A DNA stretch of 39,278 nucleotides from Candidatus Magasanikbacteria bacterium CG11_big_fil_rev_8_21_14_0_20_39_34 (GCA_002787355.1 PCWN01000001.1:77838-117115), one strand, 5' to 3'; counted from the first letter of the stretch, positions 28,843 through 39,199 are shown. Notes: a model not told the origin generated them from the letters alone. Numbers and translations are program-made.

Positions 28843-29748
28843 ATGAATCAAAATATATTGTACAAAGGTTGGAGGATAAAATGGAGTTCTCTCTTTTTCT
28901 TTTGTATTCTTTTTTTGAGTAGTTTTCCGTTTAGCAACTCTGTACTTGCTGTATCAATTTCTCCCCTGCGCCAAACTATTAGCATTGATCCTGGTACACA
29001 AGAAACCGTAAAAATTGAGGTGACAAATGATACGCAAGAAGAAAAAATATTTATACCTTCGCTTGATGCCTTTTCTACCAATGGGGGATCAAATGAAATC
29101 CACTTTGGAAAAAATGATGAAGCTTTGGCTTGGGTAGATTCTACACAAAAGGAATATACTTTCGCGCCCGGTGAAAAAAAAGAAATACCCTTCACCATAA
29201 TTATCCCAAATGATGCACAACCGGGGGCACACTACTTAGGCCTGTTTGTATCAGAGCGTTCAGGAAGGGGGCAGATTGGTGCGCAGGGAAGAGTTGGATC
29301 ACTTCTTTTTTTGTATGTAAGTGGTCGGATTGAAGAGAATGTGTCTTTGGATTCTTTTACTACAAATAAAAAATTATATTTTGGTGGAACGGTATTTATC
29401 AATGCACAGTTAAAAAATAATGGAACAATTCATATTATCCCCGTGGGAAATGTACAAGCAAAGAAAAAAGATTGTGTTGACTACTTTGAAGAATTAAACA
29501 CAGAAAAGAAAAAAATTTTTCCACACACCAGTTGGCAATGGGAAAAAGAATTTCCTTTGAAAAATTGTGGTATGGGATTGTACCGTGTTACTTTATATGT
29601 GCAATATGGACTGAGTAAACAAACCATGATTCAGTCTCTTTCTTTTTATTATTTCCCTCCTGCATTTGTAATTATTAGTTTTGTAGGTATTACTGTACTC
29701 ATAATTTTGAGTTTTATTTTTTACAAAAAAAGAAAAGGAAAAAAATAA
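28843..29748 (+). CDS. DUF916-like (WxL-interacting type) membrane-anchored protein
   Basis: 301 aa. Signal peptide (about 1-38), then two immunoglobulin-like beta domains. The first has ISPLRQTISIDPGTQETVKI, IPNDAQPGAHYLGLFVSE and GSLLFLYVSG, the pattern of DUF916; the second has FGGTVFINAQLKNNG. A single C-terminal membrane helix (about 275-295) is followed by a short Lys-rich cytosolic tail. In Firmicutes such proteins hold WxL proteins at the surface. Here it probably anchors the product of the gene before it. The next gene starts three bases after the stop. Confidence 0.78.
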   Translation: MNQNILYKGWRIKWSSLFFFCILFLSSFPFSNSVLAVSISPLRQTISIDPGTQETVKIEVTNDTQEEKIFIPSLDAFSTNGGSNEIHFGKNDEALAWVDSTQKEYTFAPGEKKEIPFTIIIPNDAQPGAHYLGLFVSERSGRGQIGAQGRVGSLLFLYVSGRIEENVSLDSFTTNKKLYFGGTVFINAQLKNNGTIHIIPVGNVQAKKKDCVDYFEELNTEKKKIFPHTSWQWEKEFPLKNCGMGLYRVTLYVQYGLSKQTMIQSLSFYYFPPAFVIISFVGITVLIILSFIFYKKRKGKK

Positions 29749-29751
29749 TGT

Positions 29752-32700
29752 ATGCAAAATTTTTTTAGAAAAAATAGTTTCTTTTTATATGTTATAGTAG
29801 GATTTATTTCTTTTACTTTTTTTGCTCAGAAAGTATTTGCAGATACGAGTTCGGGGAGTGCAACAGTATCTGGATCCGTGGCTGCCGTTTGTGGAAATAA
29901 TTTAATAGAGGGAGCAGAAGCCTGTGATGACGGCAATACCACAAATGGAGATGGTTGTTCTTCTGTTTGTGCTGTAGAAAATGATAATCAAAATAATGGT
30001 GGTGGAGCTCCACAAGGCGGAGGTGGTGGAGGAGATGCACAAAAACCGATAATTGCAAATGTAACGGCTTCAACCACTGTCTCTGTAGCCGATGTTACTT
30101 GGACTGCAACAGATGATACCTCCGTTGAATCATGTACTATACAATATGATATTGATGCAAGTTATAGCAAAGTTGGTAATGTCGTTATTCAAGATGGAAA
30201 ATATACGGCCCGTCTAGAGAATCTTCTTTCCAATACGAAGTATCTCATACAAATCCGTTGCGTTGACCCCAGTAATAATCAGGGACAATATCAAGGGGAC
30301 TTTACCACAAAAGTGTTGGCGGAAGATGATCTTGCACCTCCGCTTATTGAAAATGTAGCAGTTCATAATGATGTTTTGGGTATCTGGGTTGATTGGAAAG
30401 CAACGGACGCATCGGGGATTGATCAGTGCAGTTTTGTTTTTGATACCGATGAAGCTGCAGAACCCTATGATCATGAAATTCAGGTAGAAAAAAGACCTCA
30501 ACCAAACCTATACAGGGCAACCTTTCAGGATCTTATTCCAAATGTTGTACATTTTTTCAAAATAACTTGTCTTGATAATGCTGGAAAGAATGCGGTTGCT
30601 TTGGGAAATTTTACTCCACCAAAAGACAATGTCCCTCCGCCAGATGTAGCCAATATTAATGCTGTTTTTTTGGCACCCAATGTGAAACTTTTTTGGGATT
30701 TTAATGCAAATGATGTAAAAGACTTTTCAAAAATTGTTATTCGAAGGTCTCTTGCACCAATTGGTGGAATCAATGATGGTGAGCTTCTTACAGAAATTGT
30801 TGATCCAACAAAAAAAGAATTTTTGGATGGAAATGTCATAGAAGGAAAAAAATATTTTTATAAAATATTTGTAGTTGATACTTCGGAAAATGTAAGTAAT
30901 GGAGTCTCGGTATCTATACAAGTCCCCGGTGCGGCTGTGGTTCCGCCAGAGATATGTAATAATGGAAAAGATGATGATGGAGATGGGAAAGTAGATTGTG
31001 CCGATAATGAATGTGGGGCACTTCCTGCATGTATAAATAATCCACCACCCCCAGGTGGAAATGAAGGTGCACCGGATGGAAACGGTGGAAACCAAGGTGG
31101 CAATCAAGGTGGGGGGCCTGCGCAGGGTGGTGGAAATGCAGGGCAAAATGTTGGTGGAGAAATTTGTGATAATGGAAAAGATGATGACCAAAATGGACAA
31201 GTGGATTGCGCAGATAACGCATGTGCAGATCTTGCTGCCTGTCAGGTAAGGGAAAAAGAAAATATCTGTGATGATCAAGAAGATAATGATTCCGATGGAC
31301 TTATTGATTTTGCCGATCCGGATTGTATCATAAAGGCCATACCATCTGGTGCTCCGGTCAATGGTTTGCAATTGCAGGATCTCTTATTTTGGCTTTCACA
31401 GAGGACTATTCCTGTTGAGCCGCAAAATGGTACGATCCATTCCTTGGTGGGTAGACAAATAACGGTTGGTGTAGAAGAGTCAAAGCTTCAGGGAGATGTG
31501 GATTTCATTATGTTGGTCTTGCGTGGAAATAACTACGAACTGAAAAAGGCAAATGATGGAATATATTATTCCGATTTTTTTGCACCCATCCCAGGCACAT
31601 ACACCGCAGAGGTAGTTATAAAATATAAGGATCTTCCTGCGGAAAAAATTTCCTTTTTTCTTGAAGTACTCCCCAATGGTTCTGTGGTAGATCGTGAGAG
31701 CAAAGAGCCACTGGAGGAGCTGGAGCTCACTTTGTTTCGTGTCGATAATGGAGAAAAAGTGTGGCAGGGAACAAACTATAAGCAAACCAATCCCATACAG
31801 TTGAAAATCAATGAGTATGGATTTATTGTTCCCAATGGAACGTATCGTGTGGTCATAAAAAGTAATGGATATGTAGAATACAAGAGTCTGCTTCTCAAAG
31901 TGGAGAACAATGTGATAAATAGAGATTTTACGCTCATCAAAAAGGCATCGGATATTTTGGATGGTGTAGACTTTGATGCTCCACTTGGGGAAACTATTAC
32001 AAAAATTTTTGACAATTTACAAGGAAAAATTAAAGAACAGGGACAGATTCTTTCACAAAAGGCATTAGAAACGGCAGAAAAACTTCAAGAACTGGCAGAT
32101 GATAAGCAAGTGGAGGAAGTTACCAAAAAGGTTGTAGCTCCTGCAACCATTGGGGTAAGTGCTGCCGTGGTTGTTCCATCTCTTTGGAGCAGTCTCATTC
32201 CACTTTTGCGCTTTTTGTTTCTCCAGCCACTTCTTTTATTTGGTCGTGGAAAGCGAAAAGAATGGGGTATGGTATATAACTCTTTTACCAAGTTGGCAAT
32301 TGATTTGGCTATTGTTCGGTTGGTGGATGTTCATACCAAAAAAGTTGTCCAATCACGCGTGACCGATGCAAAAGGGCGCTACATGTTTTTTGTAAAACCG
32401 GGGAGTTATCTCTTGGAAGTAACCAAACAAGGTTTTACTTTTCCATCCAACATTTTGCGTCTTGTAAAGTCAGATGGTCGTCTTTTGGATATTTATCATG
32501 GAGAGCCAATAGAAGTTACAGCAGCCCAAGTGGCCATTACTCCCAATGTTCCAGTAGATCCCGTCGGGGAAACAAAGACTCCAAAGCGTATTCGTAAAGA
32601 AAAGCATCTTCGGATTTTTCAGAATGGACTTTCGTCTCTTGGTATATTTGTAACAGGTGTTTCATTTTATGTAAGTCCTACTTGGTATATTGGAGCCTTT

Positions 32701-33168
32701 TTCATTCTCCAATTGGCTTTGTATGTCCTCTTTGCAAAGTATCTTAAACCCAAAAAACCCAAAGGTTGGGGAATTGTATATGATAAAAAGACGAGAAAAC
32801 CGGTTCATGATGCGATTATTCGTCTTTTTACCAAGGAATACAATAAGCTTGTTTCTACACAAATAACAGATAAGAAAGGGCGCTATGCCTTTCTTGTTGG
32901 ACCAAGTAACTACTACTACACGGTTGAAAGCAAACATCATAGTGAGTATAAAAGTGATGATATTGATTTAGGGGAAAGTGAAGAAAATTATACCGTTATC
33001 AAAGATAAGGTGCCACTTCTTCGAAAACATAAGGGGAATCATAATTCTCCTGCGGGGCAGGGTTCAGAGCTTTCTTTGGCGGGAGATCATCTCCATCATC
33101 ATAAAAAAAAGAGAAGAAAAAGAAGTATTTGGTCTAAACTTTTTGGGAAGAAAAAAAGACACAAGTAG
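29752..33168 (+). CDS. Large surface protein with Fn3-like and Asp-rich Cys repeats
   Basis: 1138 aa. Signal peptide (about 1-30); a Cys-rich repeat near 45-75 with EACDDGNTTNGDGCSSVC (DUF4215 type); fibronectin-III-like domains (about 105-400); three Asp-rich Cys motifs (CNNGKDDDGDGKVDC, CDNGKDDDQNGQVDC, CDDQEDNDSDGLIDF) joined by Gly/Asn-rich linkers; a beta domain; then two copies of a module made of membrane segments (about 795-830, 960-995), a GWGIVYD/EWGMVYN start and a carboxypeptidase-regulatory-like beta-sandwich. The C-terminus is Lys/His-rich. The Asp-rich motifs probably bind calcium. Third gene of the surface operon. Confidence 0.82.
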   Translation: MQNFFRKNSFFLYVIVGFISFTFFAQKVFADTSSGSATVSGSVAAVCGNNLIEGAEACDDGNTTNGDGCSSVCAVENDNQNNGGGAPQGGGGGGDAQKPIIANVTASTTVSVADVTWTATDDTSVESCTIQYDIDASYSKVGNVVIQDGKYTARLENLLSNTKYLIQIRCVDPSNNQGQYQGDFTTKVLAEDDLAPPLIENVAVHNDVLGIWVDWKATDASGIDQCSFVFDTDEAAEPYDHEIQVEKRPQPNLYRATFQDLIPNVVHFFKITCLDNAGKNAVALGNFTPPKDNVPPPDVANINAVFLAPNVKLFWDFNANDVKDFSKIVIRRSLAPIGGINDGELLTEIVDPTKKEFLDGNVIEGKKYFYKIFVVDTSENVSNGVSVSIQVPGAAVVPPEICNNGKDDDGDGKVDCADNECGALPACINNPPPPGGNEGAPDGNGGNQGGNQGGGPAQGGGNAGQNVGGEICDNGKDDDQNGQVDCADNACADLAACQVREKENICDDQEDNDSDGLIDFADPDCIIKAIPSGAPVNGLQLQDLLFWLSQRTIPVEPQNGTIHSLVGRQITVGVEESKLQGDVDFIMLVLRGNNYELKKANDGIYYSDFFAPIPGTYTAEVVIKYKDLPAEKISFFLEVLPNGSVVDRESKEPLEELELTLFRVDNGEKVWQGTNYKQTNPIQLKINEYGFIVPNGTYRVVIKSNGYVEYKSLLLKVENNVINRDFTLIKKASDILDGVDFDAPLGETITKIFDNLQGKIKEQGQILSQKALETAEKLQELADDKQVEEVTKKVVAPATIGVSAAVVVPSLWSSLIPLLRFLFLQPLLLFGRGKRKEWGMVYNSFTKLAIDLAIVRLVDVHTKKVVQSRVTDAKGRYMFFVKPGSYLLEVTKQGFTFPSNILRLVKSDGRLLDIYHGEPIEVTAAQVAITPNVPVDPVGETKTPKRIRKEKHLRIFQNGLSSLGIFVTGVSFYVSPTWYIGAFFILQLALYVLFAKYLKPKKPKGWGIVYDKKTRKPVHDAIIRLFTKEYNKLVSTQITDKKGRYAFLVGPSNYYYTVESKHHSEYKSDDIDLGESEENYTVIKDKVPLLRKHKGNHNSPAGQGSELSLAGDHLHHHKKKRRKRSIWSKLFGKKKRHK

Positions 33169-33325
33169 AAAAAAAGGGATAGATTGACGAAGAAGAGTAT
33201 GGTTGTCCACACTTTTAAAATGAAAAAAAGACAAAGTAAAGAATTTATGGTAAAATTAAGGGTATATTGTGACTTTTGGTTACAATATTTTGAAGTATTT
33301 CTTTTACAGAAATACAAAAAAAAAC

Positions 33326-36300
33326 ATGATGTATCCCTCACTCAATAAAAATACATTGGGGGGCAATGAAGGATTGAAAAAAGGAAAGATATCATCCCTT
33401 GTTTTTTGGGCTTGTATATGGACGCTGGCTCTTTTTTGTTCTGCTTTTTTTGTGGCGAGAAATGCGCAATCTGCAGCTCCGCCAAGTATTATTACGTACC
33501 AGGGAAAATTACTGCAAAGTGGCGCCTCCGTAACGACCACACAGGACATGGGATTTCTCATATACACCCAGTCTACGGGGGGAGCGCTCGTGTATAGTTC
33601 TACGGGTACCATCCCAGCAAGTACCGGTACTATTCCTATTGCCGTCAATCAGGGGGTGTTTAATGTAAATTTTGGTGGTACTGGTACCAATGCACTTCCA
33701 ACCACACTTTTTCAAAATAACACGGATCTTTTTTTGGAGGTATGGATAAATAATGGAGGAACTTTAGTAAAACTTTCCCCCAGAAAACAAATTACTGCGG
33801 CTCCATTTGCCATAAATAGTCAATTTCTTTTGGGATATAGTCCAGCCGTTACATCCTCTGCGCAATATATTCCTGTTTCAGATAGCAACGGGAATTTTAC
33901 GTTTACAGGAACCCCCCAATCTTCTACCGTATCTGGAGGTGTTATGTATATTAACCCAGAGACTGCAAATCCCAATGATACACTTTTCGGTGTTGCTCTC
34001 AATGGAAGCCAACGTTTTCGTATTGATGAAGATGGTGATGGTTGGCTTTCGGGGGCATTTTCGGTTACTGGAACAAGTACGCTTGCTACGACCACAGTTT
34101 CTAAGCTTTTGGTAACGGGGACGACCTCTGGTATTAATTTACAAGATATCACGGGAAGTTCAACGCTTGCCTATCTTGCAGGGGATAATGCCTTCACGGG
34201 AGTCAACACATTTTCTGCAACATCTACTTTCACAACGTCAACCTTTAATGGAAACTCCATTGTAAATGGATTTTTGCATGTGACGGGAAATACCTTAAAA
34301 CCAAAGGCACTTGGATCTTACACCAATAATACCTTGCTTGATGGTGTAGACGAGATCGTGGTGCAAAACAATATTGCATACATTGGAACGACAACAGGAA
34401 CACTTGCTTTGGTAGATGTCTCTGACCCAAGTAATCCAACCTTGTTGGGCTCATACACCTCGACAACACTTGCAACTACACAAGAAATAAATTTGCAAGT
34501 TGCCGGTGATTTTGCCTACTTTGGTAATGACCAAAAAACATTTATTATTGATATAAGTAGACCAAAGAATCCAAGGTATATTGGATCCGTGTTTGATCAA
34601 TTTGGAGGTGATACTGGTACTCCATCTTTTGTACTATCTGGAAATTATCTACATACTACCAATTTTGTTGGGACAGGAGTGCCAGAGTATATGGATATAA
34701 CGAATCCACAAAATGCAAAACAAGTGTCTGTTATGGGAAGTTCAGATTTAAATCAAGGAAGAGATGTCGCCATTTCCGGAAAATATTTATATGTTTTGTC
34801 TAGTAACTCTCTTGTGGGAATTTTTGACGTTAGAGATCTAAATCATGTGACTGAGTTGGGTTCTGTAACTGATAACAACTTATCTGACGTTGCATTTACA
34901 AGCGAAAACGGGAATATTGCTACAAAAGGGCGTTATGTATATGTTACTGCTCCGCAAAGTTCGGATGGGAGTGCGGGTGATGCGCTTACCGTTATAGACG
35001 CAGGAAATCCTAATTCGCCAAGTGTCGTTGGAACACTAGCTTCTTCAACGAATGCTCTTTTGGATGACCCTACTTCCATTTTTATTTCTGGAGATTATGC
35101 ATATATTACCAGTTATGCACAAAATGCTTTGGCAATCGTAGACATTTCAGACCCAACTTTACCTTCGGTAGCTGCATCCATTGTAGATTCTGCTTCATCG
35201 GTTTTGACGGGGGCAAAGGCCGTAGCAGTAGCTGGAAATTATGCATATGTTGTCTCACAAACGGATCGTTCTTTGCAGGTTATAGATGTCTCAGGCGCAA
35301 AGATAAGTAATGCTGATATTGGCTCTGCACGAATAAGCGATATTCAGGTCAGTGGGCAATCATTTTTTGACAGTAACCTAAATATAAAGGGTGGACTCAC
35401 TGTGGGGAATAGTGGACTCCTTCTTCGCGGTGATTTAAGTATAAGTGGTACAACAGCTACCAGTACGGGTCTCTATACTACAGGCACACTGCATTTTGCC
35501 GGTCCAGCTCTTTTTGACAGTCAGGCAGTTCTTGGAGATTCTGCATTTATATTTAGACCAAAAAGTTCATTCACAGGAAATATTTTAAGTGTACGGTCTG
35601 GAAATAATGATGCTTTCTTAGATATAGGAAGTACAGGAAATTTTGGTATTGCAACAAGTTCCCCATCCTTTCCTTTGTCTGTAGTTGGAACCGGATATAT
35701 ACAAGGAGATTTCTACGTAGGTTCTGCCGTTGAACAGATCACCACGAGCACTTTCACATTAAGTGGAGATGATATTTATATTCATGATCTTTTGGGTGTA
35801 GGAAATTCCGTGTTTGTAGAACAGGCACTTTATATTGGGACAAGCTCACTTAAGCTCACAGGAAATCCTTCGGGAAGTCAGATTCGTGCTGGGGGTGGTC
35901 CACTTACATTGGATTCAACGGGAGTATTGAGTTTCAATACACTCAATGCACAAAACATTGAATTTGGGGGGGCTGTTTCTTCCGCACTAACAGTAAAAGG
36001 AAAAGTGGTGAGTCCTACAAGTGTAGGAGTGGTTGATCTTACTTTTGGTGATAGGGTTACAGTACAGGGGGACTATGCCTATGTGGGACTTATATCTGAT
36101 GGGTTTAGTATTATTGATATTTCAAATCCTACTTCTCCTACGACAACGGCGACATTTGATCCGTTGGGAAGTGTTTATCAAATAGCCGTTTCTGGAAATT
36201 ATGCATATATTTCACATAATGATCAGAGTAACGGTATTACTATTGTAGATGTTTCCGATCCGACCAGTCCATTTACGGTAAAAAGTTGGGATCCTGGACA

Positions 36301-38707
36301 GAGTTTTACAGATCTTACTGTCTCTGGCAACTACCTGTACGCAATTGATGGTGATAAATTACATATTTTTGACATAACAGACAGAACAGACCCTCAGACG
36401 ATTGGAACTTGGACAGGGACATCTATTTCTGAACTTGCCATTCATGGAAAATATGCTTTTGTAGCAGCAGAAATCTCAAAAATATATATGCTTGATATTT
36501 CAGATCCACAAAATCCGGCTACAACAACATTTTTTGATACTACCCTCGATATTGGTGATATAAAAGTTTCAGGAAATTATGCCTATACCAGTCGTTCCGG
36601 TGGAGTAGATAATGGATTGCGGATATATGATATATCTGATCCTGCTGCAATTTCACTTACGGGAACTGTTACGACTACCGGATCCTTTCGAGAATTTGAT
36701 CTTGCAGGAGATTATGCTTATGTTGGAGACTTTACCAATGGTTTGCAAATTATTGATGTTTCAGATAAGTCCGCACCAGCGATTGTTTCAACCATAGATC
36801 CCGCAAGTAGTGGTGCTTTGGATGCAGTGGCTGTAGGGAATTATGTATATGTTGCAACGAAAGCAGATGGTCTACGCGTGATAGATGTATCAGGTATAAG
36901 AGCCTCTAATGCACAAATAGGGGTATTAAAGGCAGGACATTTTATGGCAAGTGATTTTGCTGAATTTGAAAACGGAGTAAAAATAGGAAATGGACTGCAT
37001 ATCGCCAATAATGGACTTCTCCTCGGAGGAGATTTTGGCATGTACTCAAATAGTTCATCGGTAAATGCTACCAATACTCTTCATTTTTCCCACAGAGTAC
37101 TTTTTGAAACGGCAGTGACTTCAACGAGTAATAATGCATACATATTTGATACCAAAAATACACTTGCAAGCACGAATACGGTTTACTTACTTTCTGTACG
37201 GAATAATGGGACGCCCGTCTTTTCTGTTTCTTCTGTAGGTGATGTCCATGCGACCGGAACATTTTATGGAGAGGCAGCTGCCGTTGGAACCCCGGGAGCT
37301 CCTGGAGACCTTGCTGAGCGAGTAGATATTTCACTGAGCGATAACGTAGAGCCGGGAGATGTCATGCTTGTAGATTTGGATGCTAACGATAAATATCGTA
37401 AAAGCCAAAGTGCAAGAGCACAGAATGTAGCCGGTGTTATAGCTACCAATCCAACCATTGTTCTTGGTAATGGAAAAACAGAAAATACTGCCGTTATGAC
37501 TATGATAGGACGTGTTCCGGTAAAAGTTACCGATGAGAACGGCCCTATTGAGCGCGGTGATCTATTAGTAACAGCTTCCAAACCAGGTTATGCAATGCGC
37601 TATGATAAGTGGCAGGATACAGGACTTAACTTAGTTGGAATTGTGGGAATTGCCTTGGAACCACTTCCGGTAAATAGTGGAAAAGTTATGGCATTGGTAA
37701 AAACGGGTTGGGTACAAAATAGAACACAGACCATAGCAGAAATTCAGCAAGATCTTATTACCATTGCACAGTCTGAAGGAATAATTATTGGTACCAGTGT
37801 ACAAAATTTGAGCATTGGTGAAGATGAAAATGGACAACTCCAACATGTGGGTGAAAATATTGACTTAAATGGATACTACATTATAAATGTTGCTGGGTTA
37901 TTTGGAGAAAATGGAAGTTGGGAAATTGATGATCAGGGACGATTCGTCACGCAGGTTCAAACTTCAGATGGGAAGAAACCATTATATGCCCTCCAGTCAC
38001 AAAAAACAGAATATGTTTTCTCAGGTTCTTCATCATTACAAAATGGTTTGGCACGGGTTGATTTTGATAAGGTTACTCAAGATATTATTAATGATGAAAA
38101 GCCTATTAAAGTAAGTATTACACTTACTGCAGAGGCAAACGGAGTCTTTGTGGAGACAAAGGATAATACAGGATTTAGTGTACGTGAGTTGCATGGAGGT
38201 TTGAGCAATGCTGGTTTTGACTGGGTTGTTATTGCTCAAAGAAAAGTTGAAGGCGTGCAAGAGGAACCAGAATCCCAGGATCCAGAAAATGTGGTAGCAA
38301 CCACAACGCAAGAGCAGGTCCCCGTGGGTGAAACAGAGGAACAACAAAATGCAAGCACTACAGAATCAAATGTGCAAGAAGAATCTGAAGAGGTGACCCC
38401 GGGTGATTCATCTGAGCAAACGGAGGAACCTGTGGTGAGCAGTACACCAGAACAGGTAAATCCAGAGGAAGATACTGAAAATGCTGAAGAAGTAGTGAAT
38501 AGTTCTTCAACAGAAAAAGTGGTAAATGAAGAACCTCCTGTGGAAGAACCATCCCAAGAACCTGTACAGGATTCTGAGGTTGTGGGAGATCAACAGGGGT
38601 CAGAAAATCCTGTAGGGGAAGAAGCCCCAGGAGTAGAGGAACCAAGTAATGATCCTCCTGTAGAAGAAGTAAACATTGATACTCCACCGGAAGGTGAAGG
38701 TATTTAA
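33326..38707 (+). CDS. Giant surface protein with two LVIVD beta-propellers
   Basis: About 1793 aa from the ATG at 33326; a GTG at 33269 in the same frame is less likely. Signal/anchor helix (about 25-45); an adhesin-like start PSIITYQGKLLQSG; a Thr/Ser-rich stem; two blocks of about six LVIVD-type repeats (near 34310-35300 and 36000-36900; repeats of the form VSGNYAYI...IVDVSDP) that should each close a beta-propeller; stem repeats between them (GNSGLLLRGDLSI, NNGLLLGGDFGMY). Then a domain with APGDLAERVDISLSDNVEPG and GRVPVKVTDENGPIERGD, like phage G2-type peptidase/chaperone domains, and an acidic Glu/Pro-rich C-terminal tail. Confidence 0.85.
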   Translation: MMYPSLNKNTLGGNEGLKKGKISSLVFWACIWTLALFCSAFFVARNAQSAAPPSIITYQGKLLQSGASVTTTQDMGFLIYTQSTGGALVYSSTGTIPASTGTIPIAVNQGVFNVNFGGTGTNALPTTLFQNNTDLFLEVWINNGGTLVKLSPRKQITAAPFAINSQFLLGYSPAVTSSAQYIPVSDSNGNFTFTGTPQSSTVSGGVMYINPETANPNDTLFGVALNGSQRFRIDEDGDGWLSGAFSVTGTSTLATTTVSKLLVTGTTSGINLQDITGSSTLAYLAGDNAFTGVNTFSATSTFTTSTFNGNSIVNGFLHVTGNTLKPKALGSYTNNTLLDGVDEIVVQNNIAYIGTTTGTLALVDVSDPSNPTLLGSYTSTTLATTQEINLQVAGDFAYFGNDQKTFIIDISRPKNPRYIGSVFDQFGGDTGTPSFVLSGNYLHTTNFVGTGVPEYMDITNPQNAKQVSVMGSSDLNQGRDVAISGKYLYVLSSNSLVGIFDVRDLNHVTELGSVTDNNLSDVAFTSENGNIATKGRYVYVTAPQSSDGSAGDALTVIDAGNPNSPSVVGTLASSTNALLDDPTSIFISGDYAYITSYAQNALAIVDISDPTLPSVAASIVDSASSVLTGAKAVAVAGNYAYVVSQTDRSLQVIDVSGAKISNADIGSARISDIQVSGQSFFDSNLNIKGGLTVGNSGLLLRGDLSISGTTATSTGLYTTGTLHFAGPALFDSQAVLGDSAFIFRPKSSFTGNILSVRSGNNDAFLDIGSTGNFGIATSSPSFPLSVVGTGYIQGDFYVGSAVEQITTSTFTLSGDDIYIHDLLGVGNSVFVEQALYIGTSSLKLTGNPSGSQIRAGGGPLTLDSTGVLSFNTLNAQNIEFGGAVSSALTVKGKVVSPTSVGVVDLTFGDRVTVQGDYAYVGLISDGFSIIDISNPTSPTTTATFDPLGSVYQIAVSGNYAYISHNDQSNGITIVDVSDPTSPFTVKSWDPGQSFTDLTVSGNYLYAIDGDKLHIFDITDRTDPQTIGTWTGTSISELAIHGKYAFVAAEISKIYMLDISDPQNPATTTFFDTTLDIGDIKVSGNYAYTSRSGGVDNGLRIYDISDPAAISLTGTVTTTGSFREFDLAGDYAYVGDFTNGLQIIDVSDKSAPAIVSTIDPASSGALDAVAVGNYVYVATKADGLRVIDVSGIRASNAQIGVLKAGHFMASDFAEFENGVKIGNGLHIANNGLLLGGDFGMYSNSSSVNATNTLHFSHRVLFETAVTSTSNNAYIFDTKNTLASTNTVYLLSVRNNGTPVFSVSSVGDVHATGTFYGEAAAVGTPGAPGDLAERVDISLSDNVEPGDVMLVDLDANDKYRKSQSARAQNVAGVIATNPTIVLGNGKTENTAVMTMIGRVPVKVTDENGPIERGDLLVTASKPGYAMRYDKWQDTGLNLVGIVGIALEPLPVNSGKVMALVKTGWVQNRTQTIAEIQQDLITIAQSEGIIIGTSVQNLSIGEDENGQLQHVGENIDLNGYYIINVAGLFGENGSWEIDDQGRFVTQVQTSDGKKPLYALQSQKTEYVFSGSSSLQNGLARVDFDKVTQDIINDEKPIKVSITLTAEANGVFVETKDNTGFSVRELHGGLSNAGFDWVVIAQRKVEGVQEEPESQDPENVVATTTQEQVPVGETEEQQNASTTESNVQEESEEVTPGDSSEQTEEPVVSSTPEQVNPEEDTENAEEVVNSSSTEKVVNEEPPVEEPSQEPVQDSEVVGDQQGSENPVGEEAPGVEEPSNDPPVEEVNIDTPPEGEGI

Positions 38708-38728
38708 AAATATTTTTAAATTTTTTCT

Positions 38729-39046
38729 ATGAGTTATATTGAAATGATTAATGCATTTGTACGTTATATTGGATTTATCATTGAGTATCTTGGCTTGGGG
38801 ATTATTGCCGTGTCTGCCGCTATTGCACTCATAAAGTTATGCTTTAAAGAAAGGGACGTTGATCACATCCGAAAAAATTTGGCCAAGAGAATGATTTTTG
38901 GTTTAGAGTTTATTATTGCAGCAGATATTATATTGGCAACGGTAGAAACAGATATCATGCAAAGTGCAAGGCTTGGTGGAATTGTGCTTATTCGTGTGAT
39001 TTTGGGTTGGGCACTCCATAAGGAAGCAGGATTCAAGTTAAAGTAG
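38729..39046 (+). CDS. DUF1622 family membrane protein
   Basis: 105 aa with three membrane helices. FIIEYLGLGIIAVSAAIALI, LAKRMIFGLEFIIAADIILA and IVLIRVILGWALHKE match the DUF1622 pattern. Function unknown in the family. Twenty-one bases after the giant surface gene and in the same direction, so possibly co-transcribed; it has its own terminator. Confidence 0.88.
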   Translation: MSYIEMINAFVRYIGFIIEYLGLGIIAVSAAIALIKLCFKERDVDHIRKNLAKRMIFGLEFIIAADIILATVETDIMQSARLGGIVLIRVILGWALHKEAGFKLK

Positions 39047-39057
39047 ATAAATAAAAA

Positions 39058-39101
39058 AAATCAGGCCTCAGCTTGATTTTTTTTATTTCATTCATTATAA
39101 T
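39058..39101 (+). promoter_or_regulatory. Terminator of the DUF1622 gene merged with the tRNA-Ala promoter
   Basis: Terminator stem AAATCAGGC (39058-39066) / GCTTGATTT (39071-39079), one G-T pair, then T8. The -35 TTGATT (39073-39078) lies in its right arm; after 17 bp comes a perfect -10 TATAAT (39096-39101). Confidence 0.75.
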
Positions 39102-39122
39102 GTGGCATACCTTTTAAAAAAA

Positions 39123-39199
39123 GGGCCTTTGGCGCAGCTGGCTAGCGCGCCTCCATGGCATGGAGGAGGTCACGGGTTCGAATCCCGTAAGGTCCGCCA
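39123..39199 (+). tRNA. tRNA-Ala (anticodon GGC)
   Basis: Perfect cloverleaf: acceptor GGGCCTT / AAGGTCC with the G3-U70 pair that marks tRNA-Ala, D stem GCGC/GCGC, anticodon stem CCTCC/GGAGG with loop ATGGCAT, T arm ACGGG-TTCGAAT-CCCGT. Discriminator G (A is usual) and an encoded CCA. Own promoter at 39073-39101. Confidence 0.95.
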
